Positions 26,393 to 34,515 of a DNA stretch of 50,556 nucleotides are shown one piece after another; positions within the stretch are counted from its first letter, which is position 1, and every line of letters starts with the position of its first letter. Origin of the DNA: Frankia sp. AgB1.9. GTDB lineage: Bacteria > Actinomycetota > Actinomycetes > Frankiales > Frankiaceae. The notes beneath the pieces are model-generated. The model saw only the letters and a list, made by a program, of their open reading frames with translations. It made no database searches and was not told the DNA's origin. The position numbers and the translations under genes are program-made. The stretch is from the NCBI RefSeq assembly GCF_016786355.1, contig NZ_JADWYX010000065.1, forward strand, positions 1 to 50,556, written 5' to 3'.

Positions 26393-28843
26393 TCAGCTGG
26401 CGCCGCGCTGCTCCATGACGGTGGCGCCTAGACCGACCCGCAGGAGCTCCATGGCGGCGGCCTCACCCGAGAGCGTCGAGCCCGCGTGGGCGGGGGCGTC
26501 CTCGTCGTCCAGCGAGGGCTCGTCGGGCGCGCTCGGCGCGGCGACCACCGCGGTCGTGCCGGCGACCGCGGGTGCGGGGCCGCCCAGGTTGCCGCCGAGC
26601 GGGACGGCGGAGGGCGTGGCCACCAGGCCGGCGCCGGCCTGGTCGGCGTAGGCGGACGTTCCGATCCCCGGGTGGCCCGCACCAGGCGTGACCTGGGGCT
26701 GCGGGCTGCCGGCGGTCGCGTCCAGGCTCGGACCGAGTGGCCCGCGGACAGCGGTCGCGACGGCGGGGCCGGAAGTCGACGGGATCGCCGCACCGCCGCC
26801 CGGGCCGATGGCGCTGCCGTAGGCGCCCGGTGCCGCCGACGCACCGCCGCCCAGCGAGGCGGCGGCGGCGAAGCCGTCTGAGGCCTGGGAGGCAAGACCT
26901 CCACCGGGCGTGGCTGGAGTGAATCCGGCCGGCGGACGGGGGGTGGCGTTCGGCGGCGGGGTCGGGTTGGGCCGGCCCCCAGACGCCGACGGGAAGCCAC
27001 CGCCGGATGGTGCGGCCGGCGGCCGGGTCGGCCCGCCGCGGGGGCCGCCGGCGGGCCGGCCGCCCCCGGGCTCCCCGATCGTCACCCGCCAGCCGCCGCC
27101 GAGCTGTTCGGCGAGCGCCTCGCAGAGCACGTCGATGTGGGAGCCCTGACCGAACATCTGCGCGATCCGCGGCGCCGAGAAGGCGAGGAACAACTCGCCG
27201 CCGCGGGCGTCCAGGACGCTGGCGTACTCGGTGAGCAGGGCAAACGTCGTCTGCTTACGTCGCCGGGTCGCCGCGAGCACCTGGTCCCACACGGCCCGCA
27301 CCGTGGCCGCCTCGCCGCCTTCGCCGCCCGCCGCGGCAGGGGCCGGCTGGGCGGGCGCAGACGGGGCAACGGCCTGGTGGGTCGGTGTCTGGGGGGCTGG
27401 TGTCTGGGGCGCTGCGGGAGGCGGGCCGGGCGGAGTGCTCGGGCCGCCGCTCCAGCCGTTGGACTGCTGGGCGGCGGGCGCGGGTGTCGAGCCGGCCGGC
27501 GGTCCAGGCGCGGCTGCCGGGGGCTGCGCCCGCGACGTCTCCTGCCGGGGCGCCCCGGCAGGCTCGGCGGCGGGGGCAGTCGGCCTCGCGGGGGCGAGCG
27601 GCGCGTCCGGGGCACCTGGCCCGGCGGGGGCGAGCGGGGCGACGGCCCCGGCCCGCCCCGCGGCGGCTGCCGGCGGCGGGCCGGCGGCGAGGCCGCGCTC
27701 CAACCGTTCCAGCCTGGTCAGCAGGGCGGCCGGATCCGCCGCGGCTGCGGCGGGCAGGAGCGCCCGTGCGACGACCAGCTCCAGCAACAGCCGCGGGCTG
27801 GCCGTCCCACGCATCTCCGCGAGACCGGCGTGCAGCACGTCCGCGGTCCGGGACAGCTCGGCCGGACCGACCCGGCCGGCCTGCGCCTTCATCCGCTCGA
27901 TCTGGTCGGCGGAGAAGGCGTCCAGCAGTCCCCGCTCGACCGCGTCCGGCACCGCCTTGATCATGATGAGGTCGCGCATCCGGTCGAGCAGGTCGGCGGT
28001 GAACCGACGTGGGTCGTGCCCCGAGCCGACGACCTTGTCGACGACGGTGAACAGGGTCGCGCCGTCCCGAGCCGCCAGCGCGTCGACGGTCTCGTCCAGC
28101 AGCACGCCGTCGGTCATACCGAGCAGGGCGACCGCGCGGTCGTAACGCAGCCCGTCCGAGCCGGCCCCGGCGAGCAGCTGGTCGAGCACCGACAGCGAGT
28201 CACGCACCGAGCCGGCGCCGGCCCGGACCACCAGCGGCAGCACCGCCGGGTCGACGTCGACGCCCTCCTGCGTGGCCACCGAGGCCAGGTGGTCGCGCAG
28301 CACTCCCGGCGGCACCAACCGGAACGCGTAGTGGTGCGTGCGGGACCGGATGGTGGCGATCACCTTGTCCGGCTCGGTGGTGGCGAAGACGAACTTCAGG
28401 TAGGACGGCGGCTCCTCGACGACCTTGAGCAGCGCGTTGAACGCGGCCGCCGTGACCATGTGCGCCTCGTCAACGACGAAGATCTTGAAGCGGGCGGATG
28501 CGGGCGCGAAGAAGGCCCTCTCCCGCAGGTCACGGGCGTCGTCGACGAGACCGTGCGAGGCGGCGTCGATCTCGGTGACGTCCATCGACGAGCCGGTGCG
28601 GATCGACACGCACTGGTCGCAGACCCCACATGGATCCGGGGTCGGCCCCTGCTCGCAGTTCAGCGACGCGGCGAGGATCCGGGCCGACGACGTCTTGCCG
28701 CAGCCACGCGGGCCGCTGAACAGGTAGGCGTGGTGCAGCCGCCCGGTCCGCAGCGCCTGCATGAGCGCGGAGGTCACGTGCTCCTGGCCCACGACCTGGC
28801 TGAATGTCGCGGGCCGGTACCGGTTGTACAGCGCTGTGCTCAC
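26393..28843 (-). CDS. dnaX: DNA polymerase III gamma/tau subunit
   Basis: This 816-aa clamp-loader ATPase opens STALYNRYRPATFSQVVGQEHVTSALMQAL. Walker A is GPRGCGKTSSARILA, the zinc cluster is CEQGPTPDPCGVCDQC, and Walker B is FVVDEAHMV. Sensor 1 and the arginine region follow (VFATTEPDKVIATIRSRTHHY, AGAGSVRDSLSVLDQLL). Domain III ends near residue 370. From about 385 there is a long Pro/Ala/Gly-rich region, interrupted near 510-600 by a folded tau-like segment (VRAVWDQVLAATRRRKQTTFALLTEY). GTG start. It heads the dnaX-ybaB-recR operon. No slippery sequence for gamma production was identified. Confidence 0.96.
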   Translation of the reverse strand: MSTALYNRYRPATFSQVVGQEHVTSALMQALRTGRLHHAYLFSGPRGCGKTSSARILAASLNCEQGPTPDPCGVCDQCVSIRTGSSMDVTEIDAASHGLVDDARDLRERAFFAPASARFKIFVVDEAHMVTAAAFNALLKVVEEPPSYLKFVFATTEPDKVIATIRSRTHHYAFRLVPPGVLRDHLASVATQEGVDVDPAVLPLVVRAGAGSVRDSLSVLDQLLAGAGSDGLRYDRAVALLGMTDGVLLDETVDALAARDGATLFTVVDKVVGSGHDPRRFTADLLDRMRDLIMIKAVPDAVERGLLDAFSADQIERMKAQAGRVGPAELSRTADVLHAGLAEMRGTASPRLLLELVVARALLPAAAAADPAALLTRLERLERGLAAGPPPAAAAGRAGAVAPLAPAGPGAPDAPLAPARPTAPAAEPAGAPRQETSRAQPPAAAPGPPAGSTPAPAAQQSNGWSGGPSTPPGPPPAAPQTPAPQTPTHQAVAPSAPAQPAPAAAGGEGGEAATVRAVWDQVLAATRRRKQTTFALLTEYASVLDARGGELFLAFSAPRIAQMFGQGSHIDVLCEALAEQLGGGWRVTIGEPGGGRPAGGPRGGPTRPPAAPSGGGFPSASGGRPNPTPPPNATPRPPAGFTPATPGGGLASQASDGFAAAASLGGGASAAPGAYGSAIGPGGGAAIPSTSGPAVATAVRGPLGPSLDATAGSPQPQVTPGAGHPGIGTSAYADQAGAGLVATPSAVPLGGNLGGPAPAVAGTTAVVAAPSAPDEPSLDDEDAPAHAGSTLSGEAAAMELLRVGLGATVMEQRGAS

Positions 28844-29006
28844 TGGCCCGTCTCCCCGCCCGTCTGCCCGGCTGGCCCAACCAGCTCGCCTACGTCGCGA
28901 GCGGTGCCCATTGTCCCCTCCTGCCGCGGGCGTCCGTCCGGGCCACTACGAGCCCTGTCTCCCGGGTCTCCCGCGGCAACCGGCTCGGGTCGCCCCGCGG
29001 TCTCGG

Positions 29007-29210
29007 TCAGCGGATCAGCTGGGTGTGTCCGGCCAGGAGACCGACCAGCAGCACGGCTACTGGCACGACCACCGCCGCGAGGGTGCGAATCCGCCGCGCT
29101 TGGGAACGGATCCACGAGGCAGCGGCTGTCGCGAGCTCGTCGGGGCTGAGCGGGAACATCAGCTGGATGCCACCGGCAGCCGTGGTGGACGAAGCGGGCG
29201 AATCGAACAC
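29007..29210 (-). CDS. 67-aa hypothetical membrane-anchored protein
   Basis: A GTG-initiated frame between the SRP RNA gene and dnaX encodes a small protein with a soluble first half (FPLSPDELATAAASWIRSQARRIR) and one hydrophobic helix (TLAAVVVPVAVLLVGLLAGHTQLIR). Basic residues before the helix suggest a cytoplasmic N-terminus. No family is recognised and there is no strong ribosome-binding site, so it may be spurious. The position, 160 bp before dnaX on the same strand, allows co-transcription. Confidence 0.4.
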   Translation of the reverse strand: MFDSPASSTTAAGGIQLMFPLSPDELATAAASWIRSQARRIRTLAAVVVPVAVLLVGLLAGHTQLIR

Positions 29211-29270
29211 CGCGCCGAGTCTAGGCAGGCCTGCACCGGCCGTACCTTCCGGGCTGCGGGGGCCAACGAG

Positions 29271-29363
29271 AGGACCCCCCGCACACCCGCCAGAGCCCGC
29301 TTATCCTTGCTGCCTTCCGGCCCTGGGGAGGTTCACGAGGATGACGCCGTACGAGGGGTCTGC
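29271..29363 (-). ncRNA. ffs: Signal recognition particle RNA, small bacterial type
   Basis: On the minus strand the apical domain reads GGGCCGGAAGGCAGCAAGG, the hallmark of SRP helix 8 (GGAAG loop and AGCA symmetric loop that bind Ffh). Terminal segments GACCCC and GGGGTC pair to close a single long hairpin of about 93 nt, as in 4.5S RNA. It targets nascent membrane proteins with Ffh/FtsY. Its place beside dnaX and a tRNA-Ser is common in actinobacteria. End points are estimated from pairing. Confidence 0.92.
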
Positions 29364-29511
29364 CACGCAGCATAGCCCGCCAGCGCCGATCTTGACGCCG
29401 GGGCCGTCTGGTCGCTCCGGGCCCTCCGGCCGTCCGCAATCCGGCAAACGCCTCGCCCTCCGGCTGTCCGTAGCCCGGCAGAGGCCCGCGCAGGCGGGTC
29501 CGTCGTCCCTA

Positions 29512-29541
29512 GATCGTCCTTTTCGCCCTCCAGCGGTCGCT
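29512..29541. repeat. Type B palindrome, left half
   Basis: GATCGTCCTTTTCGCCCTCC followed by AGCGGTCGCTG matches the left half of type B. Its partner arm is found about 310 bp downstream at 29842-29873. Confidence 0.65.
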
Positions 29542-29695
29542 GTTGGCTAGTTCGGGCCTTTAGGCTGCTCTGCCATACGTGGTGGTCGCGGATCTCGTCC
29601 GCGGTCGACCGCGAGGTAGAACTGGAGCCTGATCCAGGCGTCCCGGTGATCGGCGCGCGGCGTCCAGTCCCGTCTTACGGGCACCGCGCCGGTCA

Positions 29696-29773
29696 TGATC
29701 GCCGTCTTGGCCCTGGGGTGGTCATGGAAACGCTCTCACCATGACCACCCCATTAGGGCCAAAACCGCGATCA
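29696..29773. repeat. Intergenic palindrome type A, copy 2
   Basis: The outer TGATCGC and GCGATCA arms enclose TTGGCCCT/AGGGCCAA (8 bp perfect) and GGGGTGGTCATGG/CCATGACCACCCC (13 bp perfect), with a 3-nt bulge and a short A+T-richer loop. Confidence 0.85.
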
Positions 29774-29841
29774 AGGTCACGCGCGGCCAGGCTCTACCGA
29801 CTAGGCCAGCAGGGTCCCAGTGGTCGTCACCGAGGCAGAAC

Positions 29842-29873
29842 GACAGCCACCGGAGGGCGAAAACGACGATCAA
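29842..29873. repeat. Type B palindrome, right half
   Basis: CAGCCACCGGAGGGCGAAAA then CGACGATCAA is the right arm of type B. It is the near-perfect reverse complement of the left half at 29512-29541. Confidence 0.65.
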
Positions 29874-30031
29874 CGAGCGGCGAGACGCGCACGGACCGCC
29901 GCTGACCTCGCTACCCGAGGACAGCGGCGCTCGGACCTCGCTTCGCTCGCGAGAGATCTGCCGGGAGAGGTCCGCTGGACTGTGGTCGCCCGCTGGCCCA
30001 GTTACTCCCGCGATCCGGTAGTCTCGTCGGC

Positions 30032-30116
30032 GGAGGACTCGCCTAGTGGCCTAGGGCGCACGCTTGGAAAGCGTGTTGGGTTCACACCCTCGGGGGTTCG
30101 AATCCCCCGTCCTCCG
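30032..30116 (+). tRNA. tRNA-Ser (anticodon GGA)
   Basis: The 85-nt sequence folds as a class II tRNA: acceptor GGAGGAC/GTCCTCC, D arm with CTAGTGGCCTAGG, anticodon stem CACGC/GCGTG with loop TTGGAAA (GGA at 30066-30068), a long variable arm typical of tRNA-Ser, and a T arm CGGGGGTTCGAATCCCCC. CCA is not encoded. It reads UCC and UCU codons. Confidence 0.96.
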
Positions 30117-30240
30117 CTCTGATCATCCGTGATGGAAGATCTCTAACGGGCCGCTGACCTGGTTCTCACCGCCGGGCGCGGCCCGTCGCATGTCGCGGGA
30201 CTGTCCCCACGCGTGTGGGTCAGACCGTGGGCACACCGGA

Positions 30241-30771
30241 TCAGGACGTTGGCTGCGCGCTGGGGGCCGCGGTCTGGCCGGCCGCTGGTGGTGTCGGGGC
30301 GAGTGAGGCGCACGCGGTGCGGGCCTTGGCCCAGGTCTGCGCGTCGACTCCGGCCGGTGCCGCGGTCGACAGGGCCCCGCCCGGCCCGCCTCCGCCCGGC
30401 GCGCCCCCGCCCTGGCCACCGTTCGGCATCCCCGAGGGCGGCGACCCCGACGGGCGAGCGCCCTGCGGTTGCGTGCCGCCCTGCGCCGATGGTGGCGTGC
30501 CGCCCTGTCCGGTGCCGCCGCCCGGCCCGGCGGACGGGGTCGGCAGGGTCACGCCGTTCTGGGCCAGGCAGGAGGTGTAGGCGCTCATGGCGCTGGTGCC
30601 CCCGGTCGAAGAGCCTGCGGTGGTCGCGTTTCCTGCCTGCGCGGTGCTGGTCCCGCCGGAGCCGCACGCGCCGAGCGCGAGCACCAGGGCCGGGACGGCC
30701 AGCCAGCGGCCGCCTTTCGCGCGTGAGGCGCGCCATCGTCGCGTCAGGCTGGCAATCCTGCGGCCGTCCAT
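30241..30771 (-). CDS. Putative Gly/Pro-rich lipoprotein
   Basis: The 176-aa product begins at 30771 behind an AGGAGG (start chosen for this). A basic N-terminus is followed by WLAVPALVLALGACGSGG with a good lipobox (LGAC, Cys near residue 34). The mature part has a conserved-looking YTSCLAQNGVTLP, a long Gly/Pro/Gln-rich repeat (GGTPPSAQGG, GGGAPGGGGPGG) and AKARTACASLAP. Two Cys outside the lipobox could form a disulfide. Small actinobacterial lipoproteins of this kind often lie near ABC or RND-type exporters, but no partner is present here. Function unknown. Confidence 0.75.
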   Translation of the reverse strand: MDGRRIASLTRRWRASRAKGGRWLAVPALVLALGACGSGGTSTAQAGNATTAGSSTGGTSAMSAYTSCLAQNGVTLPTPSAGPGGGTGQGGTPPSAQGGTQPQGARPSGSPPSGMPNGGQGGGAPGGGGPGGALSTAAPAGVDAQTWAKARTACASLAPTPPAAGQTAAPSAQPTS

Positions 30772-31027
30772 GATCCTCCTAGGTGGGCGTCGTCGGATGG
30801 TGCAGATCCATCCGTGGCGGCCACCATGACGAGGCTGGCTGTGCTGAGGCTGTGGCGCGGCTGGGATCCAGATATGACCGTGGGACGGCAGGCGCACTCG
30901 GACCGTAGCCCTCGGGTCCGTGAGGCATGCCGATCAAGCGTCGGACGCAGCGGCAGATGGACCTGACTGATCTGATTGAGCACCGCGTCCGACCGGCGGA
31001 TGGGCCTGCTACTGCGCCGGAGCTGCG

Positions 31028-31390
31028 TCAGAAGGCCGTTGCCAGCCACACCGCCAGGGCCGCCAGGACGATCAGCACGGCGTTGAGGCCCGTCTGCTTC
31101 CGCTCGTCGCGGGAGAAGTGCAGGCCCGCGGCCAGAAGCTGCAGGACGACGAATCCGATCGCCGCGCACAGCGCGAGCATGGGCACGATGCCCGTCGCCG
31201 CCGGCAGTACGAGACCGGCGACGCCGAGGATCTCCACAGCGCCGATGCCCCGGACCAGCGACATCGGGATCGTGTCAACCCAGCCCATCATGGGCGCCAG
31301 CTTTTGCTTGCTCTGCGTCACCTTCTTCCCGCCCCCATACAGGTAGAAGGCTCCAAGCAGCGCGATGACCACCCAGTACCCGACCTTCAT
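31028..31390 (-). CDS. DoxX family membrane protein
   Basis: This 120-aa protein has four hydrophobic helices (MKVGYWVVIALLGAFYLYGGGKKV, LVRGIGAVEILGVAGLVLPAATG, PMLALCAAIGFVVLQLLAAGLHF, GLNAVLIVLAALAVWLATAF) in the DoxX arrangement, with the common GAVEILGVAGLVLP motif. ATG 31390 has a GAGGGGGGCG just upstream and is preferred to the GTG/ATG at 31405. It is divergent from an HxlR regulator 107 bp away, a frequent pairing in which HxlR controls a redox-related membrane gene. Confidence 0.88.
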   Translation of the reverse strand: MKVGYWVVIALLGAFYLYGGGKKVTQSKQKLAPMMGWVDTIPMSLVRGIGAVEILGVAGLVLPAATGIVPMLALCAAIGFVVLQLLAAGLHFSRDERKQTGLNAVLIVLAALAVWLATAF

Positions 31391-31412
31391 GATCGCCCCC
31401 CTCATGGTTACG

Positions 31413-31436
31413 ACTTGTAAGTGACCCCATGATGGG
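31413..31436. promoter_or_regulatory. Candidate HxlR operator between doxX and hxlR
   Basis: In the A+T-richer divergent spacer, ACTT-GT-AAGT (31413-31422) and CCCAT-G-ATGGG (31426-31436) are adjacent short dyads. HxlR proteins bind dyads of this size, and ACTT/AAGT resembles their known sites. Confidence 0.4.
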
Positions 31437-31497
31437 TGACTATGACCATTGGTACAAAAGGAACACGCGTGTGCGTAGCTAACGGGAGGCGACCGTC

Positions 31498-31875
31498 GTG
31501 TCGCGGTACGAGAAGGTCTGCCTCATCCGAGCCGACGGTGGGCGCGCCATCCGGCGGATCCTGGATCGGATCGGCGATAAGTGGGCGCTACTGATCGTCG
31601 CGACACTGCATGACCAACGTCTGCGTTTCACCCAGCTGCAGCAGCACATCCCGGGGATCTCCCAGCGGATGCTCTCGCTGACGTTGCGGCACCTGGAGCG
31701 GGACGGCCTGATTTCCCGCACCGTCTTCGCGGAGGTTCCGCCGCGGGTGGAGTACGAGCTCACGCCGATGGGCCGGACGCTGATCGAACCCGCCCTGTCC
31801 TTGGCCGAGTGGGCCGTCGAACACGACCCCGACATCGAACGCAGCCGTCGCGAGTATGACGATCGCGAGGCGTGA
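31498..31875 (+). CDS. HxlR family transcriptional regulator
   Basis: The 125-aa winged helix protein reads RILDRIGDKWALLIVATLHDQRLRFTQLQQHIPGISQRMLSLTLRHLERDGLISRTVFAEVPPRVEYELTPMGRTL, a complete HxlR domain with the GDKW and VEYELT signatures. One Cys (residue 8, KVCLI) sits at the N-terminus, where HxlR redox sensors often have a reactive Cys. The GTG start follows GGGAGG by 7 nt. It is divergent from doxX and probably represses it. Confidence 0.93.
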   Translation: MSRYEKVCLIRADGGRAIRRILDRIGDKWALLIVATLHDQRLRFTQLQQHIPGISQRMLSLTLRHLERDGLISRTVFAEVPPRVEYELTPMGRTLIEPALSLAEWAVEHDPDIERSRREYDDREA

Positions 31876-32470
31876 ATGTGCAGGTCAGTACGGAGTAGTC
31901 GGTGCCGCTGTGAGACGGGCTGCCTCGCCGCGCGCGATCTTCGACCGCGGGAGCCTGGAACAGGTCGCTGGCCAGCCCCGCTGTTCGGGCGAATCTGACC
32001 GAGAAACGCGTCTGAGGGGACGGTTGGACTCGCTTCGGGGCGGGGGGCCGGGTGGTCTGCGCCCGTCGGCTCCCAAACCGGCGAAGGACGTCGAACAACC
32101 AGGCAACGGGCGGCCCAACTGGGTCCCGCAGCGGTGTGATGGTGGTGACATCGGGTCGTACCGCCGCTCGGGCGGCGTGAATCGGCGCTGGTCGTGGGCG
32201 TGGCGGCTCGCCGGATGTTTGGGGCAAGCCGGGCACGTGCCGGTGCCGCCGCACCGTCGTCGGGCGGCGCGTGGCATGCTCTGGCCCAGCCGGTTGGAAA
32301 CCTCGCCGTGACAATCAGTCGGAGCCCTGCCGAGGACGCCGGCCACGTGCCCCGAGGCGCGCGGTCGAACGCCCTCCCACCGACAACTGTCACGACGTCG
32401 CCCGGTTCGGCCGACGGCGGCTCACTGTCGCCGTTCTGAGTCTTCGACAGGTACTTCTTCGGAGGTTGTC
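31876..32470. other. Intergenic, no supported gene
   Basis: About 595 bp with open frames on both strands but no recognisable domain or ribosome-binding site. The last 30 bp hold the GGAGG (32461-32465) of the short gene that follows. Confidence 0.45.
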
Positions 32471-32560
32471 ATGAAGCGTGTCGGCATCGTCGTGCTGCTG
32501 GTCGCCCTCGCTACCGGCGGGTTCTTCCTTCGTCAGCGCAAGGGCAAGCAGGAGGCCTGA
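32471..32560 (+). CDS. 29-aa membrane peptide
   Basis: An ATG 5 nt after GGAGG opens a 29-codon frame: a basic start (MKR), one hydrophobic helix (VGIVVLLVALATGGFFL) and the basic tail RQRKGKQEA, then TGA. A 12-bp perfect-stem terminator begins 6 nt after the stop. The combination of strong ribosome-binding site, single-helix topology and immediate terminator is what a real micro-gene should show. No family is recognised. Confidence 0.6.
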   Translation: MKRVGIVVLLVALATGGFFLRQRKGKQEA

Positions 32561-32565
32561 GCGAG

Positions 32566-32596
32566 AACCGTCCGGGATCGGTTTCCCGGACGGTTT
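32566..32596 (+). terminator. Terminator of the 29-aa peptide gene
   Basis: AACCGTCCGGGA (32566-32577) and TCCCGGACGGTT (32584-32595) form a perfect 12-bp stem with a 6-nt loop, followed by T and a C/G-rich stretch. Confidence 0.85.
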
Positions 32597-32719
32597 CGCT
32601 GGAGCAGAACTCAAATGGGTGAGTGGATGACCGATAGGGGCCGTTTGGCCACCTGACGGCCGGCCAGCCCTCGGGAGAACGCGCGAGACGACGGGCCTTT
32701 CGGCGTCCGGCGGAATTCC

Positions 32720-34165
32720 GTGCGCCTGCCCGACGTCGGTTGGATGAAAAGGCGCGCCGTGCACCGGTACGACGACCAGACGGCCGAGCTGGCCAGTGCG
32801 GTCATCGCCTACGCGCAGGAACGCCTGCGGCTCGATCCGGCACCGCTGGACGCGCCGCTGTCGCCGGCGGAGCTCGCCGCCCGCGCGGGCGAGACGGTCA
32901 CCCCGGATGGTCTCGGTGGCGCCGAGGCGCTGCGGGTGTTCGACGAGGTGCTGGCTCGAGCCTGCATCTCCACCGATCATCCGCGCTACCTGTCGTTCAT
33001 CCCGGCGGCGCCGACCAGGGCCGCGGTGCTGTTCGACCTGGTTGTCGGCGCCTCGTCCATCTACGGCGGCAGCTGGCTGGAAGGCGCCGGAGCGGTCTAC
33101 GCGGAGAACCAGGCACTGCGCTGGCTCGCGGACCTCGCCGGTCTGCCGTCGTCGGCCGGAGGCGTCTTCGTTCCGGGCGGCACCGTCGGGAACCTCTCCG
33201 CGCTGGTCGCGGCCCGGCACACGGCTCGCGCCCGTTGTTCGGCGCGGGCAGAGGCGGCGGACGGCCCGTCGGTGCCGCCTGCCCGGTGGAGCTTCGTCTG
33301 TGGCGAGGAGGCGCACTCCTCGCTGGCCGAGGCGGCCCGGGTGATGGACGTCGACGTCGTCGTCGCCCCCTCCGGCGACGGTGGACGGTTCACCGGCGCG
33401 GCACTCGCCGCGACCGTCGACGGTCTGGCGGCCGACCGGCGGGCCGGCGTCTTCGCCGTCGTCGCGACGGCCGGAAGTACCCAGTTCGGCCTGGTAGACG
33501 ATCTGCGCGGGCTGGCCGAGGCCGCCGGCGAGCGCGGGCTCTGGCTGCACGTCGACGGCGCGTACGGGCTCGCGGCGATAGCCGCACCGTCGGCACGGGC
33601 CCGGTTCGACGGCCTCGAGCTGGCCGACTCGTTGATCGTCGACCCGCACAAGTGGCTGTTCGCTCCGTTCGACGCCTGCGCGCTGATCTACCGGGAGCCC
33701 GCGCTGGCCCGGGCCGCGCACACCCAGCAGGCCGGCTACCTGGACGTTCTGGGTTCGGGCGACTGGAACCCGTCGGATTTCGCGGTCGGGCTGTCCCGGC
33801 GGGCCCGCGGGTTGCCCTTCTGGTTCTCGCTCGCGGTACACGGCACGCGTGCCTATACGGAGGCGGTCGAGAGCGCGCTCCGTACTACGTCCGTGTGCGT
33901 CGACCAGATCAGGGCCAGGCCCTGGCTGGAGCTCGTCGGTGCGCCGGAGCTCTCCGTCGTGGTCTTCCGGCGGCCCGGCTGGACGCCGGCTCAGTACCAC
34001 GCCTGGTCCGACCGGCTGCTGCGCGACGGGCTGGCTTTCGTCACGCCCACCGTGCACGACGGGGAGACGCTCGCACGGTTCGCCATAGTGTCGCCGCGCA
34101 CTACGCCGAATGACACCGCGCTGATCCTCGACACAATGCTTGCCGATCCCGGACCGGCGACGTGA
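32720..34165 (+). CDS. PLP-dependent group II amino-acid decarboxylase
   Basis: This 481-aa protein belongs to the aromatic-amino-acid/diaminobutyrate decarboxylase family. PLP contacts are visible: GGTVGNLSALVAAR, the ring-stacking His region CGEEAHSSLAEA, HVDGAYG with the pyridine-N Asp, and the Schiff-base Lys in LIVDPHKWLFAPFDACALIY. The C-terminal domain follows to LRDGLAFVTPT. GTG 32720 and ATG 32744 (MKRRAVHRYDD) are both possible starts. Substrate could be an aromatic amino acid or diaminobutyrate; it cannot be decided here. It is monocistronic, with a large hairpin 4 nt after the stop. Confidence 0.9.
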   Translation: MRLPDVGWMKRRAVHRYDDQTAELASAVIAYAQERLRLDPAPLDAPLSPAELAARAGETVTPDGLGGAEALRVFDEVLARACISTDHPRYLSFIPAAPTRAAVLFDLVVGASSIYGGSWLEGAGAVYAENQALRWLADLAGLPSSAGGVFVPGGTVGNLSALVAARHTARARCSARAEAADGPSVPPARWSFVCGEEAHSSLAEAARVMDVDVVVAPSGDGGRFTGAALAATVDGLAADRRAGVFAVVATAGSTQFGLVDDLRGLAEAAGERGLWLHVDGAYGLAAIAAPSARARFDGLELADSLIVDPHKWLFAPFDACALIYREPALARAAHTQQAGYLDVLGSGDWNPSDFAVGLSRRARGLPFWFSLAVHGTRAYTEAVESALRTTSVCVDQIRARPWLELVGAPELSVVVFRRPGWTPAQYHAWSDRLLRDGLAFVTPTVHDGETLARFAIVSPRTTPNDTALILDTMLADPGPAT

Positions 34166-34168
34166 GGA

Positions 34169-34211
34169 AGCCCCCGGAAGCCGCTCGGCATTGAGCGGAC
34201 TTCCGGGGGCT
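34169..34211 (+). terminator. Terminator after the decarboxylase gene
   Basis: AGCCCCCGGAAG-CCGCTC and GAGCGG-A-CTTCCGGGGGCT pair over 18 bp with a one-base bulge and a 6-nt loop. There is no U-tract. Confidence 0.8.
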
Positions 34212-34315
34212 GCGGCGGTGCGGCCCACGTCCGCGTCCGTGGTCGACGCTGACGTCGGCGCCGACGTGTGCGCGCACCGAGCCGCGGCGGCGTCCGGACG
34301 CCGCGTGGGACTTTC

Positions 34316-34365
34316 GGGTCATCGCGGGATTCACGGACGTCGCTGTCCGTGATTCAGGATGACCC
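34316..34365. other. Compound hairpin of unknown role
   Basis: Two nested 8-bp perfect stems, GGGTCATC/GATGACCC outside and TCACGGAC/GTCCGTGA inside, enclose a 6-nt loop. It lies between two back-to-back terminators and could be a further terminator or a site. Confidence 0.6.
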
Positions 34366-34377
34366 GACGAGCGATGA

Positions 34378-34425
34378 GAAAAGGTATCCGCGCGGCGCGC
34401 GTGTCAACGACGCGCGCCGCGCGGA
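34378..34425 (-). terminator. Terminator of the NmrA-like gene
   Basis: TCCGCGCGGCGCGCGT (34387-34402) pairs perfectly over 16 bp with 34410-34425 around a 7-nt loop. Read on the minus strand it is followed by TACCTTTTC, so it ends the leftward transcript. Confidence 0.85.
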
Positions 34426-34515
34426 CCTTCGGGGAGGTCGACGGCCGGCGGTAGACGGAGAAACTCCGCGAAACCCCGTCCCCGCTGGCCGCCGTTCATC
34501 CGCCGGCCTGGTGGG

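Larger units (their letters stand above)
29364..30031. other. Gene-free region packed with palindrome copies
   Basis: Nearly 670 bp before tRNA-Ser(GGA) with no supported gene. It holds a left half of type B (29512-29541), a complete type A (29696-29773) and a right half of type B (29842-29873). Confidence 0.6.

Noticed and set aside
27137..29149. 670-codon plus-strand frame
   Set aside because: Antisense to dnaX and across ffs; explained by the low-complexity Pro/Ala region of DnaX.
29695..30021. Plus-strand frame of 108 codons before tRNA-Ser(GGA)
   Set aside because: It translates the palindrome copies themselves, so it is not a gene.
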